A model generated the notes under the pieces. That model saw only the letters and a list, made by a program, of their open reading frames with translations, searched no databases and was not told where the DNA came from. Positions 1 to 9,437 of a stretch of DNA of 64,000 bases are shown one piece after another. The DNA is taken from the NCBI GenBank assembly GCA_949294185.1, contig CASFGA010000011.1:1-64000 (forward strand), read 5' to 3'. The DNA is from an uncultured Bacteroides sp. (GTDB taxonomy: Bacteria > Bacteroidota > Bacteroidia > Bacteroidales > Bacteroidaceae). The first letter of the stretch is position 1; each line of letters begins with the position of its first letter. The position numbers and the translations under genes are program-made.

Positions 1-279
1 GAGCGCATCCTCGTTCGAAACGGAGATGTTTCCCAGTCCGAGCATGGAAGCCATTCCCATCAGCCCGCTGCTTGATGAGCTTCCCGATTCCGGCGACAGT
101 GTGACGGTCACGGTATATTCGCGCGGCATGCTGAAGGCAATTATTAAAGCAAAGAGAATACTGATTCCAACGCTCTTATAAATAGTCTTGCGCTTGTGGA
201 ATAATATTTGAACAATTTCTAATAAATCAAGCTCTTCTTCTTTTTCTTTAGGTTGAGTAGAAATAGGAGGTTTTTCCAT
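1..279 (-). CDS. Wzz-type chain-length determinant, N-terminal part
   Basis: This is the first 93 codons of a minus-strand gene that runs out of the window. The visible protein has a charged, Glu/Lys-rich cytoplasmic start. A hydrophobic segment follows at about residues 40-60, leading to a motif of the MPREYTVTVTLSPES kind, which is how Wzz/Wzc periplasmic domains begin after TM1. Wzz-family proteins set the length of polysaccharide made by the Wzy polymerase. The gene sits 14 bases after ugd and is the last visible gene of the polysaccharide operon, which supports the call. A fused tyrosine kinase (Wzc type) cannot be excluded because the C-terminus is missing. Confidence 0.8.
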   Translation of the reverse strand, partial: MEKPPISTQPKEKEEELDLLEIVQILFHKRKTIYKSVGISILFALIIAFSMPREYTVTVTLSPESGSSSSSGLMGMASMLGLGNISVSNEDAL

Positions 280-293
280 ATAGTTTTAATAGA

Positions 294-1607
294 TTATTTT
301 CCAATACACATATATTCAAATCCAAACTCTTTCATCTCTTCGGTGTCGTAAATGTTGCGTCCGTCTATGATGACAGGTTGGTTCATTGATTTTTTGATGA
401 CACCCCAACTTGGCAGTCTGAACTGTTTCCATTCGGTCAACAGAAGCAGTGCGTCTGCATTCAGTACCGCATCATACATGTCTGTTGCATAAGTTACAGT
501 CTCACCGATTCTTCTCTTGCATTCATCCATGGCGACGGGGTCATAGACTTTGACTGTACATCCGGCCTCTGTCAGTTTCTTGATCATGACCAGTGAAGTG
601 GCTTCACGCATATCGTCTGTTTCGGGCTTGAAGGCAAGTCCCCAAATTGCAATGACTTTACCTTTCAAGTCGCCGTTGTAATGTTTCAGCAGCTTTTTGA
701 ACAGTATGCTCTTCTGCTCTTCGTTTACTTCCTCAACGGCTTTCAGTACTTTCATATCATATCCGTTCTTTTCAGCTGTCTTGATCAGAGCCTTCACATC
801 TTTCGGGAAACAGGAACCTCCGTATCCGCATCCCGGATAAAGAAATTTACTTCCTATACGGCTGTCCGCTCCGATGCCTTTGCGCACCATGTTTACATCG
901 GCACCGACCAGTTCACACAGATTGGCAATGTCATTCATGAAGCTGATGCGGGTGGCGAGCATTGAGTTTGCGGCATATTTAATCATTTCTGCGCTGGGAA
1001 TATCTGTAAATATGACGCGGAAATTGTTCAGCATCAGAGGACGATACAGTCTGGTCATCATTTCTTTCGCCTTTTCCGATTCCACTCCGATGACTACCCG
1101 GTCAGGACTCATGAAGTCTTTGATGGCTGCACCTTCTTTCAGAAATTCAGGATTGCTTGCCACATCGAAAGGTATTTGTACACCGCGTTTGTCCAATTCT
1201 TCCTGAATGGCTTGTTTCACTTTCTTGGCTGTACCTACAGGGACAGTAGATTTGGTTACCAGAATCAGGTATTTGTTCATGTTTCGTCCCACCGTGCGGG
1301 CTACTTCCAATACATATTTCAGGTCTGCACTTCCGTCTTCGTCCGGCGGTGTACCTACCGCACTGAAAACGATGTCTACACTGTCAAGACATGTAGTGAT
1401 GTCGGTAGTGAAATGCAGCCTTCCTTCCTTGTAGTTTCGGAGTACCATTTCGTCTAATCCCGGTTCATAGATGGGGATTTGTCCGTTTAATAAAGATTGG
1501 ATTTTCTGTTCGTTTACATCAACACATGTAACATTGACTCCCATTTCTGCAAAACAAGTTCCTGAAACAAGTCCTACATAACCTGTTCCTACAATAGCTA
1601 TATTCAT
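294..1607 (-). CDS. ugd: UDP-glucose 6-dehydrogenase
   Basis: Oxidises UDP-glucose to UDP-glucuronate with two NAD+ in the cytoplasm, supplying uronic acid for the polysaccharide. The 437-residue length is normal for the family. The N-terminal Rossmann motif GTGYVG is at residues 7-12. The catalytic cysteine is C266 in GGSCFPKD, and the C-terminal UDP-binding domain contains WGLAFKPETDD. It lies between the UDP-glucuronate epimerase (22 bases upstream) and the Wzz gene. Dehydrogenase plus epimerase implies that UDP-GlcA and its epimer, probably UDP-GalA, are both made here. Confidence 0.95.
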   Translation of the reverse strand: MNIAIVGTGYVGLVSGTCFAEMGVNVTCVDVNEQKIQSLLNGQIPIYEPGLDEMVLRNYKEGRLHFTTDITTCLDSVDIVFSAVGTPPDEDGSADLKYVLEVARTVGRNMNKYLILVTKSTVPVGTAKKVKQAIQEELDKRGVQIPFDVASNPEFLKEGAAIKDFMSPDRVVIGVESEKAKEMMTRLYRPLMLNNFRVIFTDIPSAEMIKYAANSMLATRISFMNDIANLCELVGADVNMVRKGIGADSRIGSKFLYPGCGYGGSCFPKDVKALIKTAEKNGYDMKVLKAVEEVNEEQKSILFKKLLKHYNGDLKGKVIAIWGLAFKPETDDMREATSLVMIKKLTEAGCTVKVYDPVAMDECKRRIGETVTYATDMYDAVLNADALLLLTEWKQFRLPSWGVIKKSMNQPVIIDGRNIYDTEEMKEFGFEYMCIGK

Positions 1608-1628
1608 GATATAAAAGGATTATTAAAG

Positions 1629-2681
1629 TTAGATATTATAAAAGTTCCGATACCATTCCACGGTTTCCCTGACACCCTCTTTCAGATTCTTGTCAGGTTT
1701 GAATCCCAATTCGTTTTCCAGACGCGATGTGTCTGCGTATGTCTGATAAACATCTCCCGGCTGCATAGGGAGATAGACTTTTTCAGCTTCCCTGCCAGTA
1801 GCTTCTTCAATGGCCTGAATGAAGTCCATCAGCTTTACCGGATGTGAATTGCCGATGTTGTAGATTCGATAGGGAGCGGATGAGGAGGCAGGCGAGGGCT
1901 GTTCCGGATTCCAGTTCTTGTCCGATGTCGGAATGTGATGGATAACCTTCAGCACTCCTTCCACTATGTCGTCTATGTAAGTGAAGTCACGGAGCATGTC
2001 TCCGTTGTTGAACACCTTGATAGGCCGGTTATTCAGAATTGCGTCAGTAAACAGGAACGGCGACATGTCCGGCCGCCCCCATGGGCCATATACAGTAAAG
2101 AAACGCAGTCCGGTGGAAGGAATGCCATAAAGATGACTGTATGCATGTGCCATCAGTTCGTCCGATTTCTTGGAAGCGGCGTAAAGACTCACCGGGTGCG
2201 CTATGCTGTCATTTTCTGAGAAGGGGACTTTTCCGTTCAGTCCGTATACACTGCTTGAGCTGGCATATACCAGATGCTTCACCTTGTTTTGTCGGCATCC
2301 TTCCAGAATGTTTAGAAAACCGTCGATGTTGCTTTCTACGTATGCATACGGATTTTTGATGGAATAACGGACGCCTGCCTGTGCAGCAAGGTTGCAGACG
2401 CAATCAAAACCTCCGTTGGCAAACAGCATCTGCATGGCTTGTGTGTCTTCCAGATTCATGCGTATAAAACGGAAAGACGGGTATTTATGGCTTTGCGTAA
2501 ATTTGTACCAGTCCACTTCTTCCCTGTCAATTCCCAAAACGGCTAAACGACCGTATTTCAGATTGGTGTCATAATAGTCGTTGATATTGTCTAATCCTAC
2601 AACCTCGTTTCCTTGTTCCAAAAGTCGCAGGGAAACAAAGCTGCCGATGAATCCGGCAGCACCTGTTACCAAGATTTTCAT
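1629..2681 (-). CDS. UDP-glucuronate epimerase (SDR family)
   Basis: An extended short-chain dehydrogenase/reductase of 350 residues. The NAD-binding glycine motif GAAGFIGS is at residues 7-14, SSSVYG at 142-147, and the catalytic pair is Y167 and K171. Length and sequence style match the CapI/GAE group, which interconverts UDP-glucuronate and UDP-galacturonate. Placement directly before ugd supports a uronic acid substrate rather than plain UDP-glucose. The exact sugar specificity is an inference. GalE-type UDP-glucose 4-epimerase is the main alternative. Confidence 0.85.
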   Translation of the reverse strand: MKILVTGAAGFIGSFVSLRLLEQGNEVVGLDNINDYYDTNLKYGRLAVLGIDREEVDWYKFTQSHKYPSFRFIRMNLEDTQAMQMLFANGGFDCVCNLAAQAGVRYSIKNPYAYVESNIDGFLNILEGCRQNKVKHLVYASSSSVYGLNGKVPFSENDSIAHPVSLYAASKKSDELMAHAYSHLYGIPSTGLRFFTVYGPWGRPDMSPFLFTDAILNNRPIKVFNNGDMLRDFTYIDDIVEGVLKVIHHIPTSDKNWNPEQPSPASSSAPYRIYNIGNSHPVKLMDFIQAIEEATGREAEKVYLPMQPGDVYQTYADTSRLENELGFKPDKNLKEGVRETVEWYRNFYNI

Positions 2682-2690
2682 GAATGTAGT

Positions 2691-3818
2691 TTAATTATTG
2701 GATAGTTGTTTGTAAATGGAAAGATGAGTTTGTATGACATCTTCAATAGAGAACTTTTCTTCGGCTACTTTACGTGAATTTATTCCGAGTTTTTTGCGGA
2801 GTTCTCCGTCTTCTATTAATAATTTTAATTTTTCAGCTAAAGTTTTACTGTCTTTTATAGGAATCAAAAAACCATTGTATCCGTCTGTTACCGTTTCTTT
2901 GCAACCTATCGAACGGGTAGTGACAATGGGTCTTCCTATAGCGGTTGCCTCTATTAGTGAGCGGGGTATTCCTTCTCTGTACCAGGACGGGAAGGCTACT
3001 ATATGTGAATCTTTCAATAGTTGAAGCACATCATTTCGTAAACCCAACCATTTGATATATTTCCCGTCGCATAAATGTCTTAATGTAGATTCCTTGATGC
3101 CTTCTGGATTACTGTCTAATCCTCCACATAACAGAAATTCTACTTTATTTTTATATTGTTTTTCTAACAGTTTGGCAGCCTCGATAAGGATGAGTACTCC
3201 TTTATCTTCTACCATTCTGGCTGTGAAAATCACTTTAATTGGCGGTGATTCCGGTTCTTCCGTGAAGTTAAATTCATTTAGGTTAACTCCCGATCCGTTC
3301 GTCATGGCACATTGGCTGTCTGTAAGGATACGGTTTGATAGAAACAATGCTTTATCTTCATTATTTTGGAAAATGTCAATCAGCTTGTTTCTGTGATGCG
3401 AAAAGCGGTAAAGGCGCATGATTTGTTTGGTCATGAAAGAATCTTTTCTTTCATCAGAAAACAAAATGCCTAATCCGCTGATTGCATTCACCACCCCGTT
3501 AACCTTTAACAATTTGGCTGCCAATCCGCCCCATAATACTACCTTTAACCCTACATGATGCACAATGTCAGGCTTTTCCCTGCGATACAGATTAAGCAGA
3601 AAGCGGAATGTTTTCAGTTCTTCTTTTAAGTTTGTACCGGCTTTATTGATAGGCAGGTTGATGAAACGCAATCCGATGCTTTTGATATAATCTCCTTTGC
3701 CTGTATCTTTGGCTATAACAGTAACATCATATCCTACTTTTTTGGCTCTCAGAGCGATATCTTTCCGGTGAGATAAAAAGAAAGTATCTACGTTAACTAT
3801 GATAAAGAGTTTGGGCAT
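2691..3818 (-). CDS. Glycosyltransferase family 4
   Basis: A GT-B fold retaining glycosyltransferase of 375 residues, expected on the cytoplasmic face of the membrane. The N-terminal acceptor domain begins with a short beta strand and a SHRKDIA helix. The C-terminal domain has FTARMVEDKG followed by the E-x7-E donor-binding element in REGIPRSLIEATAIGRPIV, typical of GT4. It lies 9 bases downstream of the preceding GT4 gene. Base composition is AT-rich compared with ugd and the rfb genes. It adds one sugar of the repeat unit; donor and linkage cannot be read from sequence. Confidence 0.85.
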   Translation of the reverse strand: MPKLFIIVNVDTFFLSHRKDIALRAKKVGYDVTVIAKDTGKGDYIKSIGLRFINLPINKAGTNLKEELKTFRFLLNLYRREKPDIVHHVGLKVVLWGGLAAKLLKVNGVVNAISGLGILFSDERKDSFMTKQIMRLYRFSHHRNKLIDIFQNNEDKALFLSNRILTDSQCAMTNGSGVNLNEFNFTEEPESPPIKVIFTARMVEDKGVLILIEAAKLLEKQYKNKVEFLLCGGLDSNPEGIKESTLRHLCDGKYIKWLGLRNDVLQLLKDSHIVAFPSWYREGIPRSLIEATAIGRPIVTTRSIGCKETVTDGYNGFLIPIKDSKTLAEKLKLLIEDGELRKKLGINSRKVAEEKFSIEDVIQTHLSIYKQLSNN

Positions 3819-3824
3819 AAATGT

Positions 3825-4964
3825 TTAGATGGAATTATTGAATATATGGTAGTAGACTTGTAGTGTTTGTTTGGCATTTTCTTTCCAAGAAAATCTATTT
3901 AGATTTGATGCTAATTTTTGTTTTTTCTCGTTATAAACAAATTGATTGCTTAATGCCTCTGTAATGGTTTCTTTCATTGATTCTATCGAAAATGGATTAA
4001 AATAGAAAACAGAATCACCGCAAACTTCAGGCATGGAAGAAACATTACTTACGGCAGAAACCGTACCAAGTGCGGCAGCTTCTAAAGGGGGAAAGCCGAA
4101 GCCTTCATAAAAAGATGGAAATACAAATAAAGAGGTATTTTTATATAACCATATTAGCATTTCATGAGAGACGAAATCTAAATAATATACATCGGGGCTT
4201 TGAGAAAGATATTTGAAGAACTTTTTATAACTGTGTCCTTTTTTCCCTACTATTACCAGTTTCAAATCTTGATATTCTTTTTCCTTTAATTCATTGAAAC
4301 ACTGGATTAACCTTTCATTGTTTTTTCGAGGTTCAATATGCCCTACCGACAATAAGAATCGACACGACTGTAATTCTTTCATAAACGGAGTTTTCGTGTC
4401 ATGGGCATTGACTTCAGAGAATCGCTTTTGGTTGATCGATTCGTGAATGACAGTAATCTTATCTTGCGGAGTATGATATGCTTGTATTATTTCTTTTTTT
4501 GTAAATTCAGATATGGAAATTATATGGTGTGCCTTTTTTATGGAATGTCGTACAGCGTATTTTAAATAGATATATCGTAAAAATGCATACGTAGCGGGGT
4601 ATCTGTAAAATCTCATGTCATGAACAGTAAGAATGACTTTCGCTCTTTTAAAAGAAGGGGAATGAAAGAAAGGTGAGTGAAAAATGTCGAACTGTTCGAT
4701 TTGTTCTTCCTTTGTCCAAAAGTTTTGCTCGAATAGGCTTCTTTTAATGACTTGTGATTTGGGTCTTGAAGCGTATGGCATAACTTTGATTCGCATCGAT
4801 TGCGGGAAATTTTCTTTGGCGTACTCATACATATCTTTAAGTACATAAAGTATATATGAGTTAGTAGTATCACAAAGAGAAAGGTTGTTGACTAAATTAT
4901 ATATATACTCTTTAATTCCTCCACCTTTGGGTTGGAAAAAGGCACAATTAATTGCGATTTTCAT
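3825..4964 (-). CDS. Glycosyltransferase family 4
   Basis: A second GT4 enzyme, 379 residues. Visible hallmarks are an N-terminal FFQPKGGGIKEY glycine-rich loop, HDMRFYRYP in the acceptor domain, SVGHIEPRKN at the start of the donor domain and the E-x7-E element YEGFGFPPLEAAALG. The style is close to mannosyl/rhamnosyl-transferases of bacterial capsule and O-antigen loci. Because the operon makes dTDP-rhamnose, a rhamnosyltransferase role is possible but unproven. AT-rich, and packed 6 bases before the next GT4. Confidence 0.85.
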   Translation of the reverse strand: MKIAINCAFFQPKGGGIKEYIYNLVNNLSLCDTTNSYILYVLKDMYEYAKENFPQSMRIKVMPYASRPKSQVIKRSLFEQNFWTKEEQIEQFDIFHSPFFHSPSFKRAKVILTVHDMRFYRYPATYAFLRYIYLKYAVRHSIKKAHHIISISEFTKKEIIQAYHTPQDKITVIHESINQKRFSEVNAHDTKTPFMKELQSCRFLLSVGHIEPRKNNERLIQCFNELKEKEYQDLKLVIVGKKGHSYKKFFKYLSQSPDVYYLDFVSHEMLIWLYKNTSLFVFPSFYEGFGFPPLEAAALGTVSAVSNVSSMPEVCGDSVFYFNPFSIESMKETITEALSNQFVYNEKKQKLASNLNRFSWKENAKQTLQVYYHIFNNSI

Positions 4965-5014
4965 GAGTATGTATGATGAGTTAAATTGATGGAATTATTT
5001 GGTCTGAAGTTTGT

Positions 5015-5959
5015 TCAGATTTTAATTTCTTCGTATGGACTTTCAGATAAGAATGATGCTGTTTTTGCAAAAGAACTGCGATATAATGAATCTGAGTAAA
5101 TTAAATAAATTTTTTGAGCTTTGCTAATGACGAAAAGGTCTACAAAAGATTTTAAGTGGGTATTTAGGTTCTTATTGTTAGTAAAATCCATGTGGACAAT
5201 TTCTCCTGGTATAATATGAACATAGTTTAATTCTTTTGCTTTGGATAAAAAGGTTTTGCTATCCGAAGTTACTAATACATGGGTGTTTTTGTGTAGCTTA
5301 TGTAATTCTTCTATTTTGTTTATGCACGTATTGATTAGTATTTCTTTTTCTTTTTGAGGAAGAATAGGAAAGTTTCCTTCTACAAAGTCCCCTAAAAGCT
5401 GCTGAAATCGAAACGTTATTGAAATAAAATTTTTTCCAAGTTGGTTGATATTTAATTTTATGAGTTCGTCAAGTTCTGGAGAAGGCTTAAATAATTCGTG
5501 AAAAAGTAGGCTGAAATTATTTTTAAAATAACGCATATTGGTATAGACATGAATTTGTTTTTTCTTTTTATTTAATTTCTTGTCTGCTGTATTTCTTTGT
5601 TTTGTGTTATTTTTGCGGTAGGATATATAAACAGGAATAGAATTGCGCTTATTGTATGAAAGTTCATTTGGATTTATCGTCCAATCATATTTGTTCGGTA
5701 GTAAGAAATTCTCTAGCTGATATGGAGATTGAAAGAATGCTTTGAATGTTTTGTTGTGTTCTTTACAATAACAGTATGTAGAGACTAAGCCACATAATCG
5801 GTCGGATAAACCTCCGTGTAACATTTTTCCGTCTGCCATGTATATAATCCATTGCTCCTTGTTGGCGGCGGGCTTTTCATGGCAATTATAAAATCGTTCT
5901 AGTCGCTTATTTTTTATATAGTCTTTTAAATAGCGTATAATTTTCTTTATACATTCCAT
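5015..5959 (-). CDS. Putative fucosyltransferase-like glycosyltransferase
   Basis: A 314-residue basic protein without membrane segments. Residues 48-55 read HGGLSDRL and are followed by a GxxxxY/K helix. This resembles the N-terminal GG-LxxRL motif of GT-B fucosyltransferases of the NodZ/GT23 and related GT11 groups. A later LVTSDS segment resembles the donor-site strand of those enzymes. I do not see the canonical HxRxGD motif; the matching strand reads ITFRFQQLLGD. It sits between a GT2 and a GT4 in the capsule operon, so sugar transfer is the best inference. No GDP-fucose pathway gene is present in the window, so the donor is unknown. Very AT-rich. Confidence 0.5.
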   Translation of the reverse strand: MECIKKIIRYLKDYIKNKRLERFYNCHEKPAANKEQWIIYMADGKMLHGGLSDRLCGLVSTYCYCKEHNKTFKAFFQSPYQLENFLLPNKYDWTINPNELSYNKRNSIPVYISYRKNNTKQRNTADKKLNKKKKQIHVYTNMRYFKNNFSLLFHELFKPSPELDELIKLNINQLGKNFISITFRFQQLLGDFVEGNFPILPQKEKEILINTCINKIEELHKLHKNTHVLVTSDSKTFLSKAKELNYVHIIPGEIVHMDFTNNKNLNTHLKSFVDLFVISKAQKIYLIYSDSLYRSSFAKTASFLSESPYEEIKI

Positions 5960-5979
5960 AAGTAATAGCTTTTATGGTT

Positions 5980-6828
5980 TTAAATGTTGATATATCTTCT
6001 GATATTATATAATGCTTTGAAAAAATAGTAATGAGATACATTGAATTGTTGACGAAAGATTTTTGTTTTTTTATCGTAGTTTGTTTGAAAACCATGCTTA
6101 AAAATCTTTTTTAATAATTTTGTTTTTGTATTTTTAGGAATTCCAGAGTCGTTATTTCCATGAAGACGATATAGAATAGTAGGTTGATGGTAGCTAATGA
6201 TTATAGCTTTTTTAAATGCAGCTTGAATACCTATCCACCAATCGTGCATAATAGCATTGTCTGGCATATTTAATGCTAATGTTATTTTAGCAGTGTGGTT
6301 AAAGCCCATTGTGCATCCGGTCATATAGCAGGATACCATTGCATAGTGAGGATGATGTAAAATCTCGGGTTTTATTTTCGCATAATGCCACATTGATTTA
6401 TCTATGATATTTAGATTACTATCAACTACAGTTAAATCCGAATGAAATACAATAGGTTTATGAGGGTTCTGTGATTCGGCTTTTTTTATTTCATTTAGTG
6501 TAACTTCTACTTTTGTAGGTAGCCAAATATCATCATGATCACAAAACATATAATATGAGGCTTCTACAGATTCTAATAAATGGATGAAATTTTTTTTAGG
6601 TCCTAATGCTTTCAGATTATCTTCAACTATGATAATGTTGGAATAAGTTTTTTGGTACTCTTTGAAAAGAGATAAAGTATTATCTTTTGAACCATCGTCA
6701 TGTACATATAATGTCCAATTTTGATTTGTTTGCTTAAATAAAGAATCCAATTGTTCTTTTAGATATTTTTCACTGTTATAGGTTGCTAATAAGATAGCAA
6801 GTTGAGTAGGAGAATTGTATTTTATCAT
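5980..6828 (-). CDS. Glycosyltransferase family 2
   Basis: An inverting GT-A glycosyltransferase, 282 residues. It starts with the nucleotide-binding strand LAILLATYNSEKYL, has HDDGSKDNT, and then the metal-binding acidic motif CDHDDIW near residue 95. This architecture matches WbbL/RfbF-type rhamnosyltransferases, which fits the rfbABCD genes of the same operon; the donor assignment remains inference. The C-terminus is rich in aromatic and basic residues and may lie on the membrane. One sampled line inside the gene (6001-6060) is 14/60 G+C. Confidence 0.85.
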   Translation of the reverse strand: MIKYNSPTQLAILLATYNSEKYLKEQLDSLFKQTNQNWTLYVHDDGSKDNTLSLFKEYQKTYSNIIIVEDNLKALGPKKNFIHLLESVEASYYMFCDHDDIWLPTKVEVTLNEIKKAESQNPHKPIVFHSDLTVVDSNLNIIDKSMWHYAKIKPEILHHPHYAMVSCYMTGCTMGFNHTAKITLALNMPDNAIMHDWWIGIQAAFKKAIIISYHQPTILYRLHGNNDSGIPKNTKTKLLKKIFKHGFQTNYDKKTKIFRQQFNVSHYYFFKALYNIRRYINI

Positions 6829-6853
6829 ATTTTGAATTGAATTTGAAAAGTTG

Positions 6854-7981
6854 TTATAGGTTAAAACCTCCCCATAATTTTTCTCTATCTTTATTTATTT
6901 GTTCGTTGAGTATAGAATAGTAAGGATACCATCTTGAATATCCATTGTGTGATAGAAAATTATAGTTGAAAATAAATAGGAATAAAGAAATTAATCCGAT
7001 TTTCCATATTTTTATTCCTGTTTTTTGACGATAGCTCTCACCTATTATATTGGTGCAGCATAAAAATATAAAGGGAATACAGTAATTAATGAATCGTGAA
7101 AAGACAATTTGATATTCAATAATTCCTAACCCTAAAAGGATTGTAAAACAAAAAATATGTTCACAAGAATATGATGAGATTTTCTTTTTAAAGGTAATCA
7201 AAAGTATAAAAGGAAAAATTACATATATCAGCATTTGTGTGATGAGCCAATTAAAGTTTAGTACACTTTGTTCTGCTACAGTTGCGTATGTGATTGCTTT
7301 TTGAGCTAGTTTACCCCAAAAAGAGAATAGTCCGAGAAATGAATAACTGAAAGCTAAAAATATAGTAAATCCTATGGCTGTAAAGTAAAATCGTTTATTA
7401 AGTTTCAAGTGCTTTATTAATGGGAAAAATATTGTTATAATAGCAGATATATGAAATAGAAAAGCGATAATGACATAAAGATAGAATTTGAATAGTTTAC
7501 CTTTTTCTAATTGTTGATAGCCGATTAAAAAGACAACTACAGCAAGCGATTCTTTTAATATCTCGAAATTGAAATACATGAAATAAGTTGTTAGATATAT
7601 AAAATATCCGGTAAACGTATAAGAAGTATTTTTTCTTATGAACGAAAAAATAATAGTATTTACGATAGTAGCATGAATCAGTTGGAATAGATAGAAATCT
7701 GAATTGATAGATTTGCAAGCAGAACTTAACAATAAAAATAATGGTTGATAGTTGTATGCAAATAGATCATTCCATTCTATATTGTTTATTAAAGGAACAT
7801 CTGCATAATGATACATATAATTATATGTATCTACCCCTACTTTATATCGAAAACCGACAATGAAAATTGTGATTGTTAAAATACAAAATGATGCAAGACT
7901 TTTGTATTTAGTATGTTTGGCGATGTCGTATGTTATAATACAGCATCCTGTAATAAAAAAAAGTAAGAAGTATGATATCAT
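6854..7981 (-). CDS. wzy: EpsG-family polysaccharide polymerase (Wzy)
   Basis: An integral membrane protein of 375 residues with roughly ten hydrophobic segments. The N-terminal part contains VGFRYKVGVDTYNY, the R-x-x-x-G-x-D-x-x-Y signature of the EpsG family. EpsG proteins polymerise undecaprenyl-linked repeat units at the outer face of the inner membrane. It sits directly after the flippase gene (9 bases), as Wzx/Wzy pairs often do. Wzy sequences diverge strongly, so the call rests on topology, the EpsG motif and context. Confidence 0.75.
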   Translation of the reverse strand: MISYFLLFFITGCCIITYDIAKHTKYKSLASFCILTITIFIVGFRYKVGVDTYNYMYHYADVPLINNIEWNDLFAYNYQPLFLLLSSACKSINSDFYLFQLIHATIVNTIIFSFIRKNTSYTFTGYFIYLTTYFMYFNFEILKESLAVVVFLIGYQQLEKGKLFKFYLYVIIAFLFHISAIITIFFPLIKHLKLNKRFYFTAIGFTIFLAFSYSFLGLFSFWGKLAQKAITYATVAEQSVLNFNWLITQMLIYVIFPFILLITFKKKISSYSCEHIFCFTILLGLGIIEYQIVFSRFINYCIPFIFLCCTNIIGESYRQKTGIKIWKIGLISLFLFIFNYNFLSHNGYSRWYPYYSILNEQINKDREKLWGGFNL

Positions 7982-7990
7982 ACGAAGCTA

Positions 7991-9376
7991 TTATTGTCTA
8001 TTTTTGATAATTTGATTAAACTGCATCGTGTTTAATATAGCTCCTGATAAGTTGGTTAAAATCATAGCAATAACCATAAAGGTAACGCCTCCTATCTTAG
8101 TAAGGAAAACAGCAAGGGGGTAGAATATAACTGCTACGAATGCAGTGTTTATTACTTGTAACTTTAATTTCCCGATGCCATTTAAGAAATTTGAATAGCT
8201 CAAACTCCATACCAAAATGTAAATGTAGATGCCCATGCACAATGTAAGAGTGAAAGGTATGCTGACTTTGCTGCCAATCCATAGTTTATATGCGATGTCT
8301 GCACAAACAATCATGAGGAAAATGACGATACCTGTCAGAAACAGAAGTTTGCGTATCTTATACATGCTTTGTTTTATCCAGTCTATTTCTCCACGGGTGT
8401 ATGCATCTGTAACAGCAGACCACATGGGAGTGATGAGGATGGCAAATATCAAAGGTATTACGCTGAAATACCGATAAGCGATATTATAGGGCGTCACATT
8501 TTCAGGGCCGAGAATTTGAGATATGATGATATTGGAGGATGCAAAAAGTATGATGCCTGCTATTTGCAGAAAAAAGAACTGCATACCTATTCCCATGAGA
8601 TCTTTTAAGTAGGTGAATTGTATGCATTTAAGTGAGGGAGATATCTGAGGATATTTCCATGAAAATGTAATGGGATAAGCCGCTATGTAAATAAATACGG
8701 GAGAAATGGAATAAGTGACAGCTACGTAAAGTAAGCTCCCTTCTGTAACTTGAGTCAGTACCCAAATGAGTATCAACGATAGTCCGTGTCCCAAAAGTTT
8801 CATCAAATTGGTTATCGCTGGTAGTTGCATTGCCAAATAGATGCTTTCTACAAACTTGAAAACAAAATTCAGACAAAAGCATGCAAATGAAAACAAAACC
8901 ACATCATCCAAGTGAGGAACCGAATCGGTAGCTACGTTTAAAACAGAATACCAATTGATATAGGAGCAACATAGATATATGATGCCAAACAATAGCAAGG
9001 TGATAATAACCAATGTATAAAAGGTGGTGCTTACATAAATTTTTCCTAAATTCCAGTCTTCTTTGGCTATGGCAATGGCTAATTTATTTCTTAAACCGTT
9101 TCCTAATCCAATATCGAATGAGTTTATCCATAATAAGATGGAGTTTAGGGTGAGCCATATACCATATTCATAAGCATTAAGATAACCTAAAGTTAAAGGC
9201 ACTAATAGTAAATAAATCAGGATATCAATCCCCTTTAATAAAATAGAAGCGAAAATGTTCTTTTTTATTTTTACGGTACGTTGGTCTCCTTCTGTGAAAA
9301 GATGTTGTATCTTTTTGAACATTAATGATTTGTTTGGAGTATAAACATTAACCATAGTATAGGGAACATTGGCCAA
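7991..9376 (-). CDS. wzx: Polysaccharide flippase (Wzx, MOP superfamily)
   Basis: A 461-residue multi-pass membrane protein with 12-14 predicted hydrophobic segments and the N-terminal helix containing EYGIWLTLNS, typical of the polysaccharide transporter branch of the MOP superfamily. It would flip lipid-linked repeat units to the periplasm for the adjacent polymerase. The start is uncertain. An in-frame ATG at 9322 gives a protein beginning MFKKIQHLF, which lacks the atypical 18-residue leader and may be the true start. AT-rich, like the rest of the locus core. Confidence 0.85.
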   Translation of the reverse strand: MANVPYTMVNVYTPNKSLMFKKIQHLFTEGDQRTVKIKKNIFASILLKGIDILIYLLLVPLTLGYLNAYEYGIWLTLNSILLWINSFDIGLGNGLRNKLAIAIAKEDWNLGKIYVSTTFYTLVIITLLLFGIIYLCCSYINWYSVLNVATDSVPHLDDVVLFSFACFCLNFVFKFVESIYLAMQLPAITNLMKLLGHGLSLILIWVLTQVTEGSLLYVAVTYSISPVFIYIAAYPITFSWKYPQISPSLKCIQFTYLKDLMGIGMQFFFLQIAGIILFASSNIIISQILGPENVTPYNIAYRYFSVIPLIFAILITPMWSAVTDAYTRGEIDWIKQSMYKIRKLLFLTGIVIFLMIVCADIAYKLWIGSKVSIPFTLTLCMGIYIYILVWSLSYSNFLNGIGKLKLQVINTAFVAVIFYPLAVFLTKIGGVTFMVIAMILTNLSGAILNTMQFNQIIKNRQ

Positions 9377-9437
9377 TGAGTCCTCTATTACTATGGGTGG
9401 AAAAATATTCAGAAAAGAATGCGTTCAGAGCTTGTCT

